Assembly: GCA_910577275.1 (NCBI GenBank)
Contig: CAJTMW010000020.1
Location: forward strand, 16,713-80,712
Direction: 5' to 3'
Origin: an uncultured Lachnospiraceae bacterium
GTDB lineage: Bacteria; Bacillota; Clostridia; Lachnospirales; Lachnospiraceae
DNA length: 64,000 nt
Part shown: positions 16,970 to 24,964 of the stretch, piece by piece
Layout: each line of letters starts with the position of its first letter
Numbering within the stretch: the first letter of the stretch is position 1
Made by a program: the position numbers and the translations under genes
The notes under the pieces: model-generated
What the model was told of the DNA's origin: nothing
The model's input: only the letters and a program-made list of their open reading frames with translations
The model's database searches: none

Positions 16970-17003
16970 GCTGTCACGCTCTGCGAGCCAGCTTATTGTA
17001 ATA
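16970..17003. repeat. Short stem-loop repeat, copy 1
   Basis: GCTGTCACGCTCTGCGAGCCAGC followed by TTATTGTA; arms GCTG/CAGC and CGC/GCG. It matches motifs at 55906-55940 and 57877-57907, with compensating changes in the inner stem. Confidence 0.5.
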
Positions 17004-17074
17004 TAAAAATGAGCAGTCTCGGAAACCATTGAGCCAAAGCCCCCGCCGGGAAAACCATGAAGTGAGGTAGCAAT

Positions 17075-18196
17075 ATGAAGAAAGACCCGTTTAAGGAATA
17101 TTTGAGAGAATCTGAGCCTGACAAAGCCAGTAAAAGTTACGCGTGGAGTACGGCAATCGGGCTTCAGGCTGTAGACGGACTCAAACCGTCGAAATATTTG
17201 ATTGATACTGCCGTTCAGAATATCGAGGGAAAAATTACAATAAAAGAAGCACAGAACCTCATTGATAATTATTATGAAAAAAGGCCGACACATTTATCTG
17301 ACGAGAAGCGTACGGAAGAAGCGGATAAGGTATCTTCTCGTATTGCAGAGATACTTTCGGAAACAGCGTTTTCTTTTTCGCCAAATGAGTATATCTCTAT
17401 TCATCGAAGGCTCTTTCAGGGTATTTACAATTATGCCGGAAAGATAAGAGATTATAATATTACAAAAAAAGAATGGGTGCTTGATGGAGCCACTGTTCTG
17501 TACGGCAGCGCTTCAGAATTGAAAGCAACGCTTGAATATGATTTTTCACAAGAAAAAGCTTTTAGCTATAAAGGTCTTTCAATGGATGAGATTATCCGCC
17601 ATCTTGCTGTTTTTGTTTCAAGGCTGTGGCAAATCCATATCTTCGGAGAAGGCAATACAAGAACGACAGCAGTATTTTTTATCAAATATTTGAGGGCACT
17701 TGGATTTTCTGCTGCAAATGATATTTTTGCAGAAAATGCGTGGTATTTCAGAAACGCTCTTGTCCGCGCTAATTATACGAACTTGCAAAAAGATGTTCAC
17801 GAAACAACAGAGTATCTTGAATTGTTCCTTAAAAATCTTCTTTTGAATGAAAAAAATGAGCTTCACAACCGAAATCTACACATAAGCGGACTTTTTAATG
17901 AAGGAAAAGTGGATATTGAAAGTGAAAAAGTGAACATTCAAGGCAGAAAAGTGGATATTGAAAGTGTGCTTTCTGAAAAAGGCAGCGCCTTCTCGGTAAA
18001 AACGACTGTCCATATCCACAGACTTTTTGAAAAGTTCGGCTTTGATGAAGTATTTGGCAGAAGCGCGGTTATGGAACTTTTGAAACTGAAAAGTTCAGGT
18101 GCATCTAAGCTCCTCTCAAACCTGATACAGGCGGACATTATTGAAGCGGTATCCGGCTACGGAAAGGGAAAGTATAAATTCAAAAGGAGCGTTTAA
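17075..18196 (+). CDS. Fic-family AMP-transferase with fused VbhA-like N-terminal domain
   Basis: A 373-residue protein. Residues 20-68 (AIGLQAVDGLKPSKYLIDTA ... NIEGKITIKEAQNLI) resemble the VbhA-type antitoxin helix domain. The Fic core follows, with the catalytic loop HIFGEGNTRTTAVF about residues 189-202, where His, Phe, Gly-Asn and Arg are kept and Pro is Ile. The canonical inhibitory Glu motif is not clear (AVDG). A short repeat KVDIES occurs twice around residues 273-292, followed by a winged helix (about 310-373). It may AMPylate a cellular target. It is inserted between duplicated radical-SAM loci and is more AT-rich than they are, suggesting acquisition. Confidence 0.85.
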   Translation: MKKDPFKEYLRESEPDKASKSYAWSTAIGLQAVDGLKPSKYLIDTAVQNIEGKITIKEAQNLIDNYYEKRPTHLSDEKRTEEADKVSSRIAEILSETAFSFSPNEYISIHRRLFQGIYNYAGKIRDYNITKKEWVLDGATVLYGSASELKATLEYDFSQEKAFSYKGLSMDEIIRHLAVFVSRLWQIHIFGEGNTRTTAVFFIKYLRALGFSAANDIFAENAWYFRNALVRANYTNLQKDVHETTEYLELFLKNLLLNEKNELHNRNLHISGLFNEGKVDIESEKVNIQGRKVDIESVLSEKGSAFSVKTTVHIHRLFEKFGFDEVFGRSAVMELLKLKSSGASKLLSNLIQADIIEAVSGYGKGKYKFKRSV

Positions 18197-18201
18197 AGGA
18201 T

Positions 18202-18341
18202 ATGCTCTGACATTTAATGAGATATTCCCCCGCCATGAGCGCGCGGAGTTTTAAATTCTCATAGCTCATGGCAAGGGATTTGCGCCCGTCCGGAAAAACC
18301 GCCGCATTCTTCCTGTAAAATGCAAAGCAACCCCTCCTCTC
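18202..18341 (-). pseudogene. Remnant of a third radical-SAM gene copy
   Basis: The first part nearly matches 16453-16552 within paralogue 1, and the last part (TTCCTGTAAAATGCAAAGCA ... CCTCCTCTC) matches its ribosome site and start region at 16727-16760. About 165 bp between them are missing. It abuts the stop codon of paralogue 2. This points to a tandem array of these genes that was partly deleted. Confidence 0.85.
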
Positions 18342-19239
18342 ACAGATGGCGGACGCTCTTTCGGTAACGCTTAAGCCTATCTTCCCCGACGTTCATAATG
18401 ATATCGTCAAGGAAAGCCAGCAGCTTTCCTTTATCCTTTGGTAAAATACTCTGCATCTGAAAGGCATTCGACGCGCCTAACGCGGCAAATATTGTGGGGA
18501 TTTCCAGATTTTCCACCAGCGCGCGTATTTCACGGTATTTTTCCGTTTCGCTCTCCTCCCTCCAGTTTCCCTGCCTGATTTCCTCATAAAGCCCGGAATC
18601 CGGGTAAATGGTCAGCATATTTGCCCCTACCCTCGCCGGGTGAAGCTGATTGAATACGGCGGCGGAAGCTCTTGCCCCGGCTTCTCCGCGGCCGGCGCCG
18701 GATATCCCCGTCAGATAAAAGAAGCTGTAGCCGATGCCCGCTTTGTACAACCGCCCGCACTGTTTTAAAATATCCGCCGCCAGATAGCCCTTATCCATAA
18801 ATTTAAGCGCCTCGTCGTCCGCCGTCTCCACACCGATGGTGAGCCCGTCATACCCCGCCCCCGAAAGCGCCGAAAGCTCCTCATCGGATTTCATGGCAAT
18901 ATCCGTAATTCTTGCAAAGCCTCCGATGGTTTTCATCCCGGGAAAATACTCATGTATCATTTCCGATATTTTCATCAGCCTTTCATATTTCAGCACAAAA
19001 GGATTGGCGCCTGTCAGAAAAGTCCGGGTGACCTCACGTCCTGTCAGCTTTCGACATCTTTTCCGCGCCTCCTTTAAGTCCCCCTCGATATCCTCAAGAG
19101 AAGACATCCTGAAAGAAAAAGGCAAATCTGTGTAAAGCGTACAGAATTTACACCTGTGATGGGTGCACCCCGCCGTAACCTCGAGCAAAAGGGAAGCTGC
19201 CTCATAGGGCGGTCTCCAGATAGTTCCTGTGTAATGCAT
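18340..19239 (-). CDS. Radical SAM protein (CX4CX2C type), paralogue 2
   Basis: A 299-residue paralogue of 15863-16744. The motif GCTHHRCKFCTLYTD again gives CX4CX2C. FLTGANPF, GVETADDEAL and LTGISGAGRG align with the same blocks in paralogue 1. GAGGAGG lies 8 nt before the ATG. It is divergent from the HxlR gene across the duplicated promoter region and is therefore a likely regulatory target. The reaction is unknown; no precursor peptide or B12 domain is evident. Confidence 0.88.
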   Translation of the reverse strand: MHYTGTIWRPPYEAASLLLEVTAGCTHHRCKFCTLYTDLPFSFRMSSLEDIEGDLKEARKRCRKLTGREVTRTFLTGANPFVLKYERLMKISEMIHEYFPGMKTIGGFARITDIAMKSDEELSALSGAGYDGLTIGVETADDEALKFMDKGYLAADILKQCGRLYKAGIGYSFFYLTGISGAGRGEAGARASAAVFNQLHPARVGANMLTIYPDSGLYEEIRQGNWREESETEKYREIRALVENLEIPTIFAALGASNAFQMQSILPKDKGKLLAFLDDIIMNVGEDRLKRYRKSVRHL

Positions 19240-19326
19240 GTTTCATTCCTCCTCATCTTTGCAACTGCTTTCTTTCGTTTCCGCCTGCGGCAATTTAAGC
19301 CGTCCTTACCCGGAGCAGCCGTCTGT

Positions 19327-19461
19327 GCATACGGTTTCTTCCACTAAATTATCTCCAAAACTCTACGGAATCAAGTACTGTCTTTTTCTGGCGATAGTAT
19401 GATTTTTGATACCATGGGGCTGATTGACTTTTTATTCCTGTCAGAATATACTGATGGAAAG
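19327..19461. repeat. Duplicated promoter region, copy B
   Basis: Matches 16774-16910. The similarity runs from upstream of the radical-SAM start to about 90 bp before the HxlR start, covering the whole divergent promoter. Confidence 0.85.
19394..19415. promoter_or_regulatory. Candidate HxlR-type operator, copy B
   Basis: ATAGTAT (19394-19400), 8-nt spacer, ATACCAT (19409-19415); one mismatch compared with the perfect site in copy A. It lies about 135 bp before the HxlR gene and 155 bp before the radical-SAM gene. Confidence 0.45.
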
Positions 19462-19548
19462 CCTTTGCATAAAGGAAGATACAAACTATCCGCCGGCCTG
19501 CCGCCCGCAGAATATAAATGCAAAATATATAATGAGAGGGAAATTAAA

Positions 19549-19911
19549 ATGTCCGAAAATAAATTCAGCAGCAAAGAAGTGATTGCCAGATGCGTCCCCA
19601 TGAGCCGGCTTCAGTCCGTCATCGGAGGCAAATGGAAAATTCTGATTTTATGGTATGTGTCTTTTTATAAGGTTCAGCGGTTCGGGGAGCTGATGCGGCG
19701 GCTGGACGGAATTACCCAGTCCACCCTCACAAAGCAGCTCCGGGAGCTGGAAAACGACGGCTTTCTCCACCGCGAGATTTACAGAGAAATTCCGCCGAAA
19801 GTGGAGTACTCTCTTACGGAACTGGGCGAAAGCTTCCTTCCCGTTCTTAAGGCCATGATGGCGTGGAGCGAGGCTTACCTGTGCCCGGATTATGAAAATC
19901 CCTATAAATGA
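19549..19911 (+). CDS. HxlR-family winged-helix regulator
   Basis: A 120-residue regulator. CVPMSRLQSVIGGKWKILIL is the family N-terminal signature, with Cys at about residue 15 in the place used for electrophile or redox sensing in some members. The winged helix follows (RFGELMRRLDGITQSTLTKQ and a wing at PPKVEYSLTELG). GAGAGGG precedes the ATG at 19549; earlier in-frame starts lie within the duplicated promoter. It probably controls itself and the divergent radical-SAM gene. Confidence 0.9.
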   Translation: MSENKFSSKEVIARCVPMSRLQSVIGGKWKILILWYVSFYKVQRFGELMRRLDGITQSTLTKQLRELENDGFLHREIYREIPPKVEYSLTELGESFLPVLKAMMAWSEAYLCPDYENPYK

Positions 19912-19931
19912 AATTTTTGTTAATGCTTCCG

Positions 19932-20414
19932 TTACCCTGACGTGATATCCGCCAAATCAAATTTCAAAATCTTTTTCAGCTCATCCAGAGACGTTTCCAC
20001 CTGCCATCCTATTTTGCCGCCGCTGAAAAGAATCGTGTCAAAGCCTTCCGCCGATGTGTCAATCACCGTTTTAAACTGCTTTTTCATTCCGACCGGCGAA
20101 CAGCCGCCGTGAATGTAGCCCGTCAGTCCCAGCAAATCCTTTGACTTAATCATGCCGATACTCTTTTCCCCCACAACCTTCGCCGCTTTCTTTAAATCCA
20201 GCTCCTTGTCGCAGGGAAGCACAAAAACATAATTGATGCCTGAGCCGCCCGCCGTTACCAGTGTCTTGAACACCTGCGCCGGGTTCTGATGCAAAACCTC
20301 CGCAACCTCCCTGCCGCTGACAACGCCGGTGTCCACATAGCAATGACTGACATAGCCCACTTTTTTCTGCTCCAGAAGTCTCATAACATTTGTTTTTTCT
20401 GTATTCTTTTTCAA
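19932..20414 (-). CDS. ybaK: Cys-tRNA(Pro)/Cys-tRNA(Cys) deacylase, YbaK type
   Basis: A 160-residue trans-editing factor that hydrolyses mischarged Cys-tRNA(Pro). Typical blocks are FKTLVTAG, VLPCDKELDLKKAAKVVGEK and GYIHGGCSPVGMKKQF with the conserved GxxSP-type loop. The start is TTG at 20414 with AGGG 8 nt upstream. It converges with the HxlR gene. Confidence 0.92.
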   Translation of the reverse strand: MKKNTEKTNVMRLLEQKKVGYVSHCYVDTGVVSGREVAEVLHQNPAQVFKTLVTAGGSGINYVFVLPCDKELDLKKAAKVVGEKSIGMIKSKDLLGLTGYIHGGCSPVGMKKQFKTVIDTSAEGFDTILFSGGKIGWQVETSLDELKKILKFDLADITSG

Positions 20415-20543
20415 ATTTTTACCCTGCCTTTTCCAATTATCTTTATCTCCATTTTTCGCCCTGTATCAGACGCAATTATATCATAAATATATCTGTTTTT
20501 CAACAACAAGATATATTTGTCCTCAAATCTGCTCATATTACCA

Positions 20544-20590
20544 TTGACAAAACGCCGCCTGTGGCGTATGTTATAAATGAACACGTTCAT
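20544..20590 (+). promoter_or_regulatory. Promoter and TetR operator
   Basis: -35 TTGACA (20544-20549), 17-bp spacer, -10 TATGTT (20567-20572), followed by the palindrome ATGAAC-AC-GTTCAT (20577-20590) over the expected start of transcription. A repressor bound here would block its own promoter. Confidence 0.7.
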
Positions 20591-20615
20591 AAATAAGATA
20601 TGAAAAGAGGTGCGA

Positions 20616-21170
20616 ATGAGAAAAAAAGACGATACTCTGCGCGATACACTGATAAAGCTTGCCCGCAGCATTGCGGACACAGACGGAATCGACGCCGTCA
20701 ATATCCGCACTATCGCCCAAAGAGCCGGCATCGCCACCGGAACCATGTACAATTACTTTTCCAGCAAAGAGGAAATCTTGCTGGCATTGACAGAAGCATA
20801 CTGGATGCAGACATTGCCTGAAATGAATACGGCAATAACCGCCGACTCCTTTTGCGGACAACTGAAAGAAATTTTCGTTTTTCTTAAGGAGAGGATTGAC
20901 CAGTCCGCCGGAAAGCTTATGAACAGTCTCGGCGGGCTGGAAGCATTAGGTCAGCAGCGAATGGCTTCCATGCAATCCGCACTGGAAGCGTTTTTGCTTC
21001 AAAGCATGGAAGGGGATGCCGCAATACGGGAGGATATCTGGAACGAGCAGTTTACAAAACAGCAATTCGCACGTTTTGTTATGGGAAACCTGACTATGCT
21101 GCTGAAGGCAAAATCGCCGATGGCAGACCTTGATTTTTTTATTGCAATCATAAAAAATACAATTTATTAA
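20616..21170 (+). CDS. TetR-family repressor
   Basis: About 184 residues. The N-terminal helix-turn-helix is AVNIRTIAQRAGIATGTMYNYFSSKEEIL; the rest is a helical ligand/dimer domain. The ATG at 20616 is preferred over a GTG two codons upstream, as AGAGG lies at good spacing. It is followed after 17 nt by a membrane protein gene, its likely co-regulated partner. Confidence 0.9.
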   Translation: MRKKDDTLRDTLIKLARSIADTDGIDAVNIRTIAQRAGIATGTMYNYFSSKEEILLALTEAYWMQTLPEMNTAITADSFCGQLKEIFVFLKERIDQSAGKLMNSLGGLEALGQQRMASMQSALEAFLLQSMEGDAAIREDIWNEQFTKQQFARFVMGNLTMLLKAKSPMADLDFFIAIIKNTIY

Positions 21171-21187
21171 GTGAAAGGAGAAAAGCT

Positions 21188-21871
21188 ATGCCACAAGCTA
21201 TGCCACAGGCAATCGCAGAAACTGTTTTTGACATTTTTTATCTCGGCTTTGCTGTCATTACCGGACTTACTATGCTCATAAAGGGAAAGAATCCTCTGGT
21301 GCGAAAAGCCGGAGCCATGACCGCGCTGCTTGGCGGAGGAGATTCCTTCCATTTGGTTCCCCGCGTTTATGCGCTTTGGACCACAGGTCTTGAGGACAAT
21401 GCGGCGGCGCTGGGAATCGGGAAATTTATCACATCCATTACCATGACCGTTTTTTATCTGATACTTTACTATATCTGGCGCGAGCGCTATCAGATAAAGA
21501 ACCGGAAGGGCCTTACCGGAACCATGTGGGGGCTGTCCGCGATTCGGATTGCGCTTTGCCTGCTTCCGCAAAATCAGTGGCTTTCTTACCGCCAGCCCCT
21601 TCTGTACGGAATTTTGCGCAATATTCCCTTTGCCGTCATGGGAATTATCATTATTGTCATCTTTTCTCAGGAGGTCCGTAAATCCGGCGACAGGGTATTT
21701 CGCTTCATGCCCCTTGCCGTGGCGCTGTCCTTTGGCTTCTATCTGCCTGTCGTTCTGTTTAGCGGACTCTTTCCGGTAATCGGTATGCTGATGATTCCCA
21801 AAACGCTTGCCTATGTCTGGGTTGTTCTGATGTGCCAAAAGCTCTACAAAACGCCGCAAAAACAAATGTGA
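21188..21871 (+). CDS. Polytopic membrane protein of unknown function
   Basis: A 227-residue protein with about seven hydrophobic segments. A conserved-looking patch GGGDSFHLVPRV lies between segments 1 and 2. GAAAGGAG lies upstream. It shares an operon with the TetR gene, so it is probably induced by a ligand of that repressor and could act in transport or membrane defence. I do not recognise the family. Confidence 0.75.
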   Translation: MPQAMPQAIAETVFDIFYLGFAVITGLTMLIKGKNPLVRKAGAMTALLGGGDSFHLVPRVYALWTTGLEDNAAALGIGKFITSITMTVFYLILYYIWRERYQIKNRKGLTGTMWGLSAIRIALCLLPQNQWLSYRQPLLYGILRNIPFAVMGIIIIVIFSQEVRKSGDRVFRFMPLAVALSFGFYLPVVLFSGLFPVIGMLMIPKTLAYVWVVLMCQKLYKTPQKQM

Positions 21872-21885
21872 AATACCCAATCAGG

Positions 21886-21913
21886 GGGCAGCCTTCTTAA
21901 GGGCTGCCCTCTT
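21886..21913. terminator. Bidirectional terminator between convergent genes
   Basis: GGGCAGCC (21886-21893) pairs with GGCTGCCC (21902-21909), followed by TCTTT on the plus strand. The loop contains the stop codon of the minus-strand hydrolase gene. Confidence 0.75.
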
Positions 21914-22997
21914 TGCCTAAACACCCGTCGCAGAACTCCAGAATCCGTCCCATCAGCTCCTCGTCAAATTCATAACACCTGTCTTTATCCAGATTTTTCT
22001 CCATAAACGCCGCCTTCAGTTCAGCGCTGTACTCCCCGCCGTTTGCCTCCACGTAGGCAGTATAATCCTCATTTAACTTTTCCCTGTAGCTTTTTGCTTC
22101 TTCTGAGTAATAGACATAATTGTGCCCTCTGTCCGCATATCCAATGAAACAAAAACGAGGATTCCCGCCATACGCATCGTAAAATTTATCATACCCGTTT
22201 TCGGGCCTCACAGTTTCGTCGTCCCGGCTTTGAATAACCATAATGCCCGCATTTGTACCGGCAAAGCCTTCGATTGCGCTGTAGGAGGCATATTCCCCGA
22301 ATTTTAACCGCTCATACAAAGAAAACCAGGGCATAAACGGCTTGATTCCAAAGCCTATCATGGACTCGCCCTGCTGCTCGAACAAATCGGCGGAACGGTT
22401 AAATCCGGCGACAATCACCGCCGCCCTTACGTCAGGATGACAGTTCAGCACGCTGCCGACGCTGTAGCCTCCCCAGCTATGCCCGAACAGCACGACAGGC
22501 AAATCCTTATATTCATCTGACTGTTTTATGTAGCGCAGGGCATAATCCAAATCAATGACTCCCTGAGGCAGACCCTCCACCGAATCCCCCTCGCTCTTAT
22601 CGTTTCCGGTCGCGTCATAAGCAAAAGCAAGATATCCGTTAGAGGCGAAATAATCGGCAACATCCATATAGGTATTCTGCCCGCCGCCGCCAAAACCATG
22701 GGCAATCACCGCCACACCCTTTATTTTTTGCCCTTCTTTGAAATATTTGTAACCGGCAAGACGCTGCCCACTGTCAGACGGGAAAGTGCATTCCTCCACT
22801 TTCAGCCCGTCAAAATCGCTCACGGAATAGGCCATCCATTCCGCGGTTTCAAATCTTTTTCCAAAGTTATCCCGGTAGACAATCACCATTAAAACGGGTA
22901 TCACAACAAGAAAAAAGATTGCGACAATACAGGCGGCGGCTACAGCCGCCTTTGCGGGCGTAATTGCAATTTTCCTTTTATTCTTCACTCTGCCCAT
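21897..22997 (-). CDS. Membrane-anchored alpha/beta hydrolase
   Basis: About 366 residues. One N-terminal membrane helix (about residues 12-40) places the catalytic domain outside. The oxyanion region is HGFGGGGQNTY, the nucleophile elbow GHSWGG, and a late Asp/His pair is likely in QSRDDETV and DRGHNYVYY. The ATG at 22997 has AGGAGA 6 nt upstream and lies inside the end of the HAD gene (20-nt overlap). It is probably a serine esterase or peptidase-like enzyme. Confidence 0.85.
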   Translation of the reverse strand: MGRVKNKRKIAITPAKAAVAAACIVAIFFLVVIPVLMVIVYRDNFGKRFETAEWMAYSVSDFDGLKVEECTFPSDSGQRLAGYKYFKEGQKIKGVAVIAHGFGGGGQNTYMDVADYFASNGYLAFAYDATGNDKSEGDSVEGLPQGVIDLDYALRYIKQSDEYKDLPVVLFGHSWGGYSVGSVLNCHPDVRAAVIVAGFNRSADLFEQQGESMIGFGIKPFMPWFSLYERLKFGEYASYSAIEGFAGTNAGIMVIQSRDDETVRPENGYDKFYDAYGGNPRFCFIGYADRGHNYVYYSEEAKSYREKLNEDYTAYVEANGGEYSAELKAAFMEKNLDKDRCYEFDEELMGRILEFCDGCLGKEGSP

Positions 22998-23586
22998 AGA
23001 TTCTCCTTTTAAGCTCCTGAATCCGGTCAATGCTGAAAACAAAGCCATCCATTCCGCATCTCCTTCCGGCAAGAATATTTTTTTCCGTGTCGTCTACAAA
23101 AAAGCATTCCCGGGGATTTAACGAAAATTTCTCGAACAGCCTGCCGAAAATTTTTTCATCCGGCTTCATCATCTTCTCAACTGCCGATATCACAAAACCG
23201 TCAAAATACCCTCCCACTTCCGACCTTTTCATATATTCATAAAACTGGATATTTGTATTTGAAATCCCATACACCCCAAATCCTTTCCCCTTTAATTCCC
23301 TGATGAAAGCGCAAACCTCCTGATAGAATTCTACTTTTTCAAACCAGGAATCCATGATTTCCTTTACCTGACTTTTCAGATTTTCCGGCGCTTTCCCCTT
23401 AAATATCTCCTCTGCCTGCTGTGCGTTTATGACTCCCTCATCTAATTGCAGCCATTCTTCCGACTCGAAAATCACCGTTTTTAAAATTCTGAACTCCTCA
23501 TCATTTACATTATACTTTTCCAGAATAGCATTAGTATCCCATTTTATTATTACATTGCCAAAATCAAACACGATGTTTTTAATCAT
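22978..23586 (-). CDS. HAD-superfamily hydrolase
   Basis: A 202-residue phosphatase-like protein. Motif I is FDFGNVIIKWD, a variant of DxDx(T/V) with FG in place of the second Asp. Motif II is GISNTN, the Lys motif KPDEKIF and motif IV FFVDDTEKNI. This variant is common in HAD-IA proteins of the YihX/epoxide-hydrolase-like branch. AAAGGAG precedes the ATG. Confidence 0.88.
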   Translation of the reverse strand: MIKNIVFDFGNVIIKWDTNAILEKYNVNDEEFRILKTVIFESEEWLQLDEGVINAQQAEEIFKGKAPENLKSQVKEIMDSWFEKVEFYQEVCAFIRELKGKGFGVYGISNTNIQFYEYMKRSEVGGYFDGFVISAVEKMMKPDEKIFGRLFEKFSLNPRECFFVDDTEKNILAGRRCGMDGFVFSIDRIQELKRRIYGQSEE

Positions 23587-23678
23587 ATGAGGTTTCTCCT
23601 TTGATTTCTTTTATCCATTCCCTTTCAATATAAAATTCCACGTTCTTCCCGACAGAGGCATTGTTACACAGGGGCTGT

Positions 23679-24371
23679 TTACATAAAAGCCGCAAATACC
23701 GAAGCCAGAATCACCGTCAAAATTCCCGCCACGGCAATGGAGAGACTGCTCATAGCGCCTTCCACTTCCCCCAGCTCAATGGCTTTCGCCGTGCCGATTG
23801 CATGAGCCGAGGTTCCAAGGGCAAGCCCCTTTGAAACGGGCTCCGTAATATGAAAAATTCTGAAAATCATTTCCCCGAAGATATTTCCCAAAACTCCGGT
23901 GATGACAATCACCGCCACCGTGATTGTCACATATCCGCCCAGCTCCTCGGACACTCCCATACCGATTGCGGTCGTAATCGACTTGGGAAGCAATGTTACA
24001 TATTCCTGATGGGAAAGCCCCATCAGCCGGGAAAGCAGAAAAACGCTGCAAAGGCTTGCCAGAACCCCGGAAGTAATTCCGGCGGCCACCGCTTTCAGAT
24101 TATCCTTTAGAAGCTGCCACTGTTCATACAGCGGTATCGCAAGACACACCGTTGCCGGCGTCAGAAGCCAGCTTAAAAAAGCCGCGCCCTGGCTGTAAGT
24201 CTCATAATCGATGCCAGCGCACACAAGGGTAAGGATTGTAAAAACAATCGACAGTAATAAGGGATTGAAAATCCCCGATTTGAATTTCTTTTTTAATGCC
24301 GCCCCGATAAAATAGGACAGCAGGCTGACCGTGACGCCTGCAAACACAGACGTCTCAAATAACTCCTTCAT
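23679..24371 (-). CDS. lrgB: LrgB-family membrane protein
   Basis: A 230-residue protein with about seven membrane segments, including the family signatures LLTPATVCLAIPLYEQ, KSITTAIGMGVSEELGG and GLALGTSAHAIGTAKAIELGE. Together with LrgA it forms the antiholin-like/pyruvate-type transport pair. It lies 54 nt downstream of lrgA on the same strand. Confidence 0.93.
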   Translation of the reverse strand: MKELFETSVFAGVTVSLLSYFIGAALKKKFKSGIFNPLLLSIVFTILTLVCAGIDYETYSQGAAFLSWLLTPATVCLAIPLYEQWQLLKDNLKAVAAGITSGVLASLCSVFLLSRLMGLSHQEYVTLLPKSITTAIGMGVSEELGGYVTITVAVIVITGVLGNIFGEMIFRIFHITEPVSKGLALGTSAHAIGTAKAIELGEVEGAMSSLSIAVAGILTVILASVFAAFM

Positions 24372-24425
24372 ATCTGTTTTCTCCTCTACCGCACCGCCTG
24401 CATACAGTATCCTGCAATGCCTTCC

Positions 24426-24785
24426 TCAACACTTCTTCCCTCTTTCTCTCCGAATCAGCCGCTGGGAAATTCTGCCCGTAACCGCCATCACTATCACCAG
24501 CACCGCCACGGTAATGATACTTACCGGTACAAGCACCGGTTTTAAGGTTCCCCAGGACGCCATCAGTCCCACTCCCGCCGGAATAAACATCACCGGCATA
24601 ATTTCAATCAGAAATTTCCCGGTTTCCTTCACCGCCTCCAGCCGAATCCTGCCGGTAAGCAGACCGATAAACAAAATCACCATCCCGTAAATACTTGCCG
24701 GTATGGGAAAGGGAAGAAAATGCTTAAGTACTTCCCCCGCAAATGAAATTGACAAAATAAGTAAAAGCTGACGTAAATACTTCAT
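24426..24785 (-). CDS. lrgA: LrgA/CidA-family holin-like protein
   Basis: A 119-residue protein with four membrane segments. The signature FPIPASIYGMVILFIGLLTG and the segment IMPVMFIPAGVGLMASWG are typical. It is the first gene of the lrgAB operon, transcribed from the divergent promoter region 24849-24899. Confidence 0.93.
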   Translation of the reverse strand: MKYLRQLLLILSISFAGEVLKHFLPFPIPASIYGMVILFIGLLTGRIRLEAVKETGKFLIEIMPVMFIPAGVGLMASWGTLKPVLVPVSIITVAVLVIVMAVTGRISQRLIRRERGKKC

Positions 24786-24848
24786 TTTTCCTCTTTTCCG
24801 CGCTGAGCCCTGCCATAAAAAGCAGTCGGCAAATGTAATCTACCCACC

Positions 24849-24899
24849 ATTTTAATCCTATAAAAAACTTTGTCAATGCATATGCGGCTATGTTAAAAT
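24849..24899. promoter_or_regulatory. Overlapping divergent promoters of lrgAB and the exonuclease gene
   Basis: Minus strand: TTGACA (24871-24876 complement), 16-bp spacer, TAAAAT (24849-24854 complement). Plus strand: TTGTCA (24870-24875), 18-bp spacer, TAAAAT (24894-24899). The two -35 hexamers overlap, so RNA polymerase can occupy only one direction at a time. Confidence 0.65.
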
Positions 24900-24964
24900 A
24901 GTGCAGTCGGAACCCAAATGATTTCATCTGCTCTCCCCCACAGCCGAAAGGAATTACAGAAATT

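Noticed and set aside
16889..17293. 134-residue minus-strand frame
   Set aside because: It spans the duplicated promoter and the Fic start on the opposite strand, without a ribosome site.
21167..21880. 237-residue minus-strand frame opposite the TetR partner gene
   Set aside because: Its coordinates mirror the plus-strand membrane protein gene, which has a good ribosome site and clear helices; the antisense product is low in hydrophobic order.
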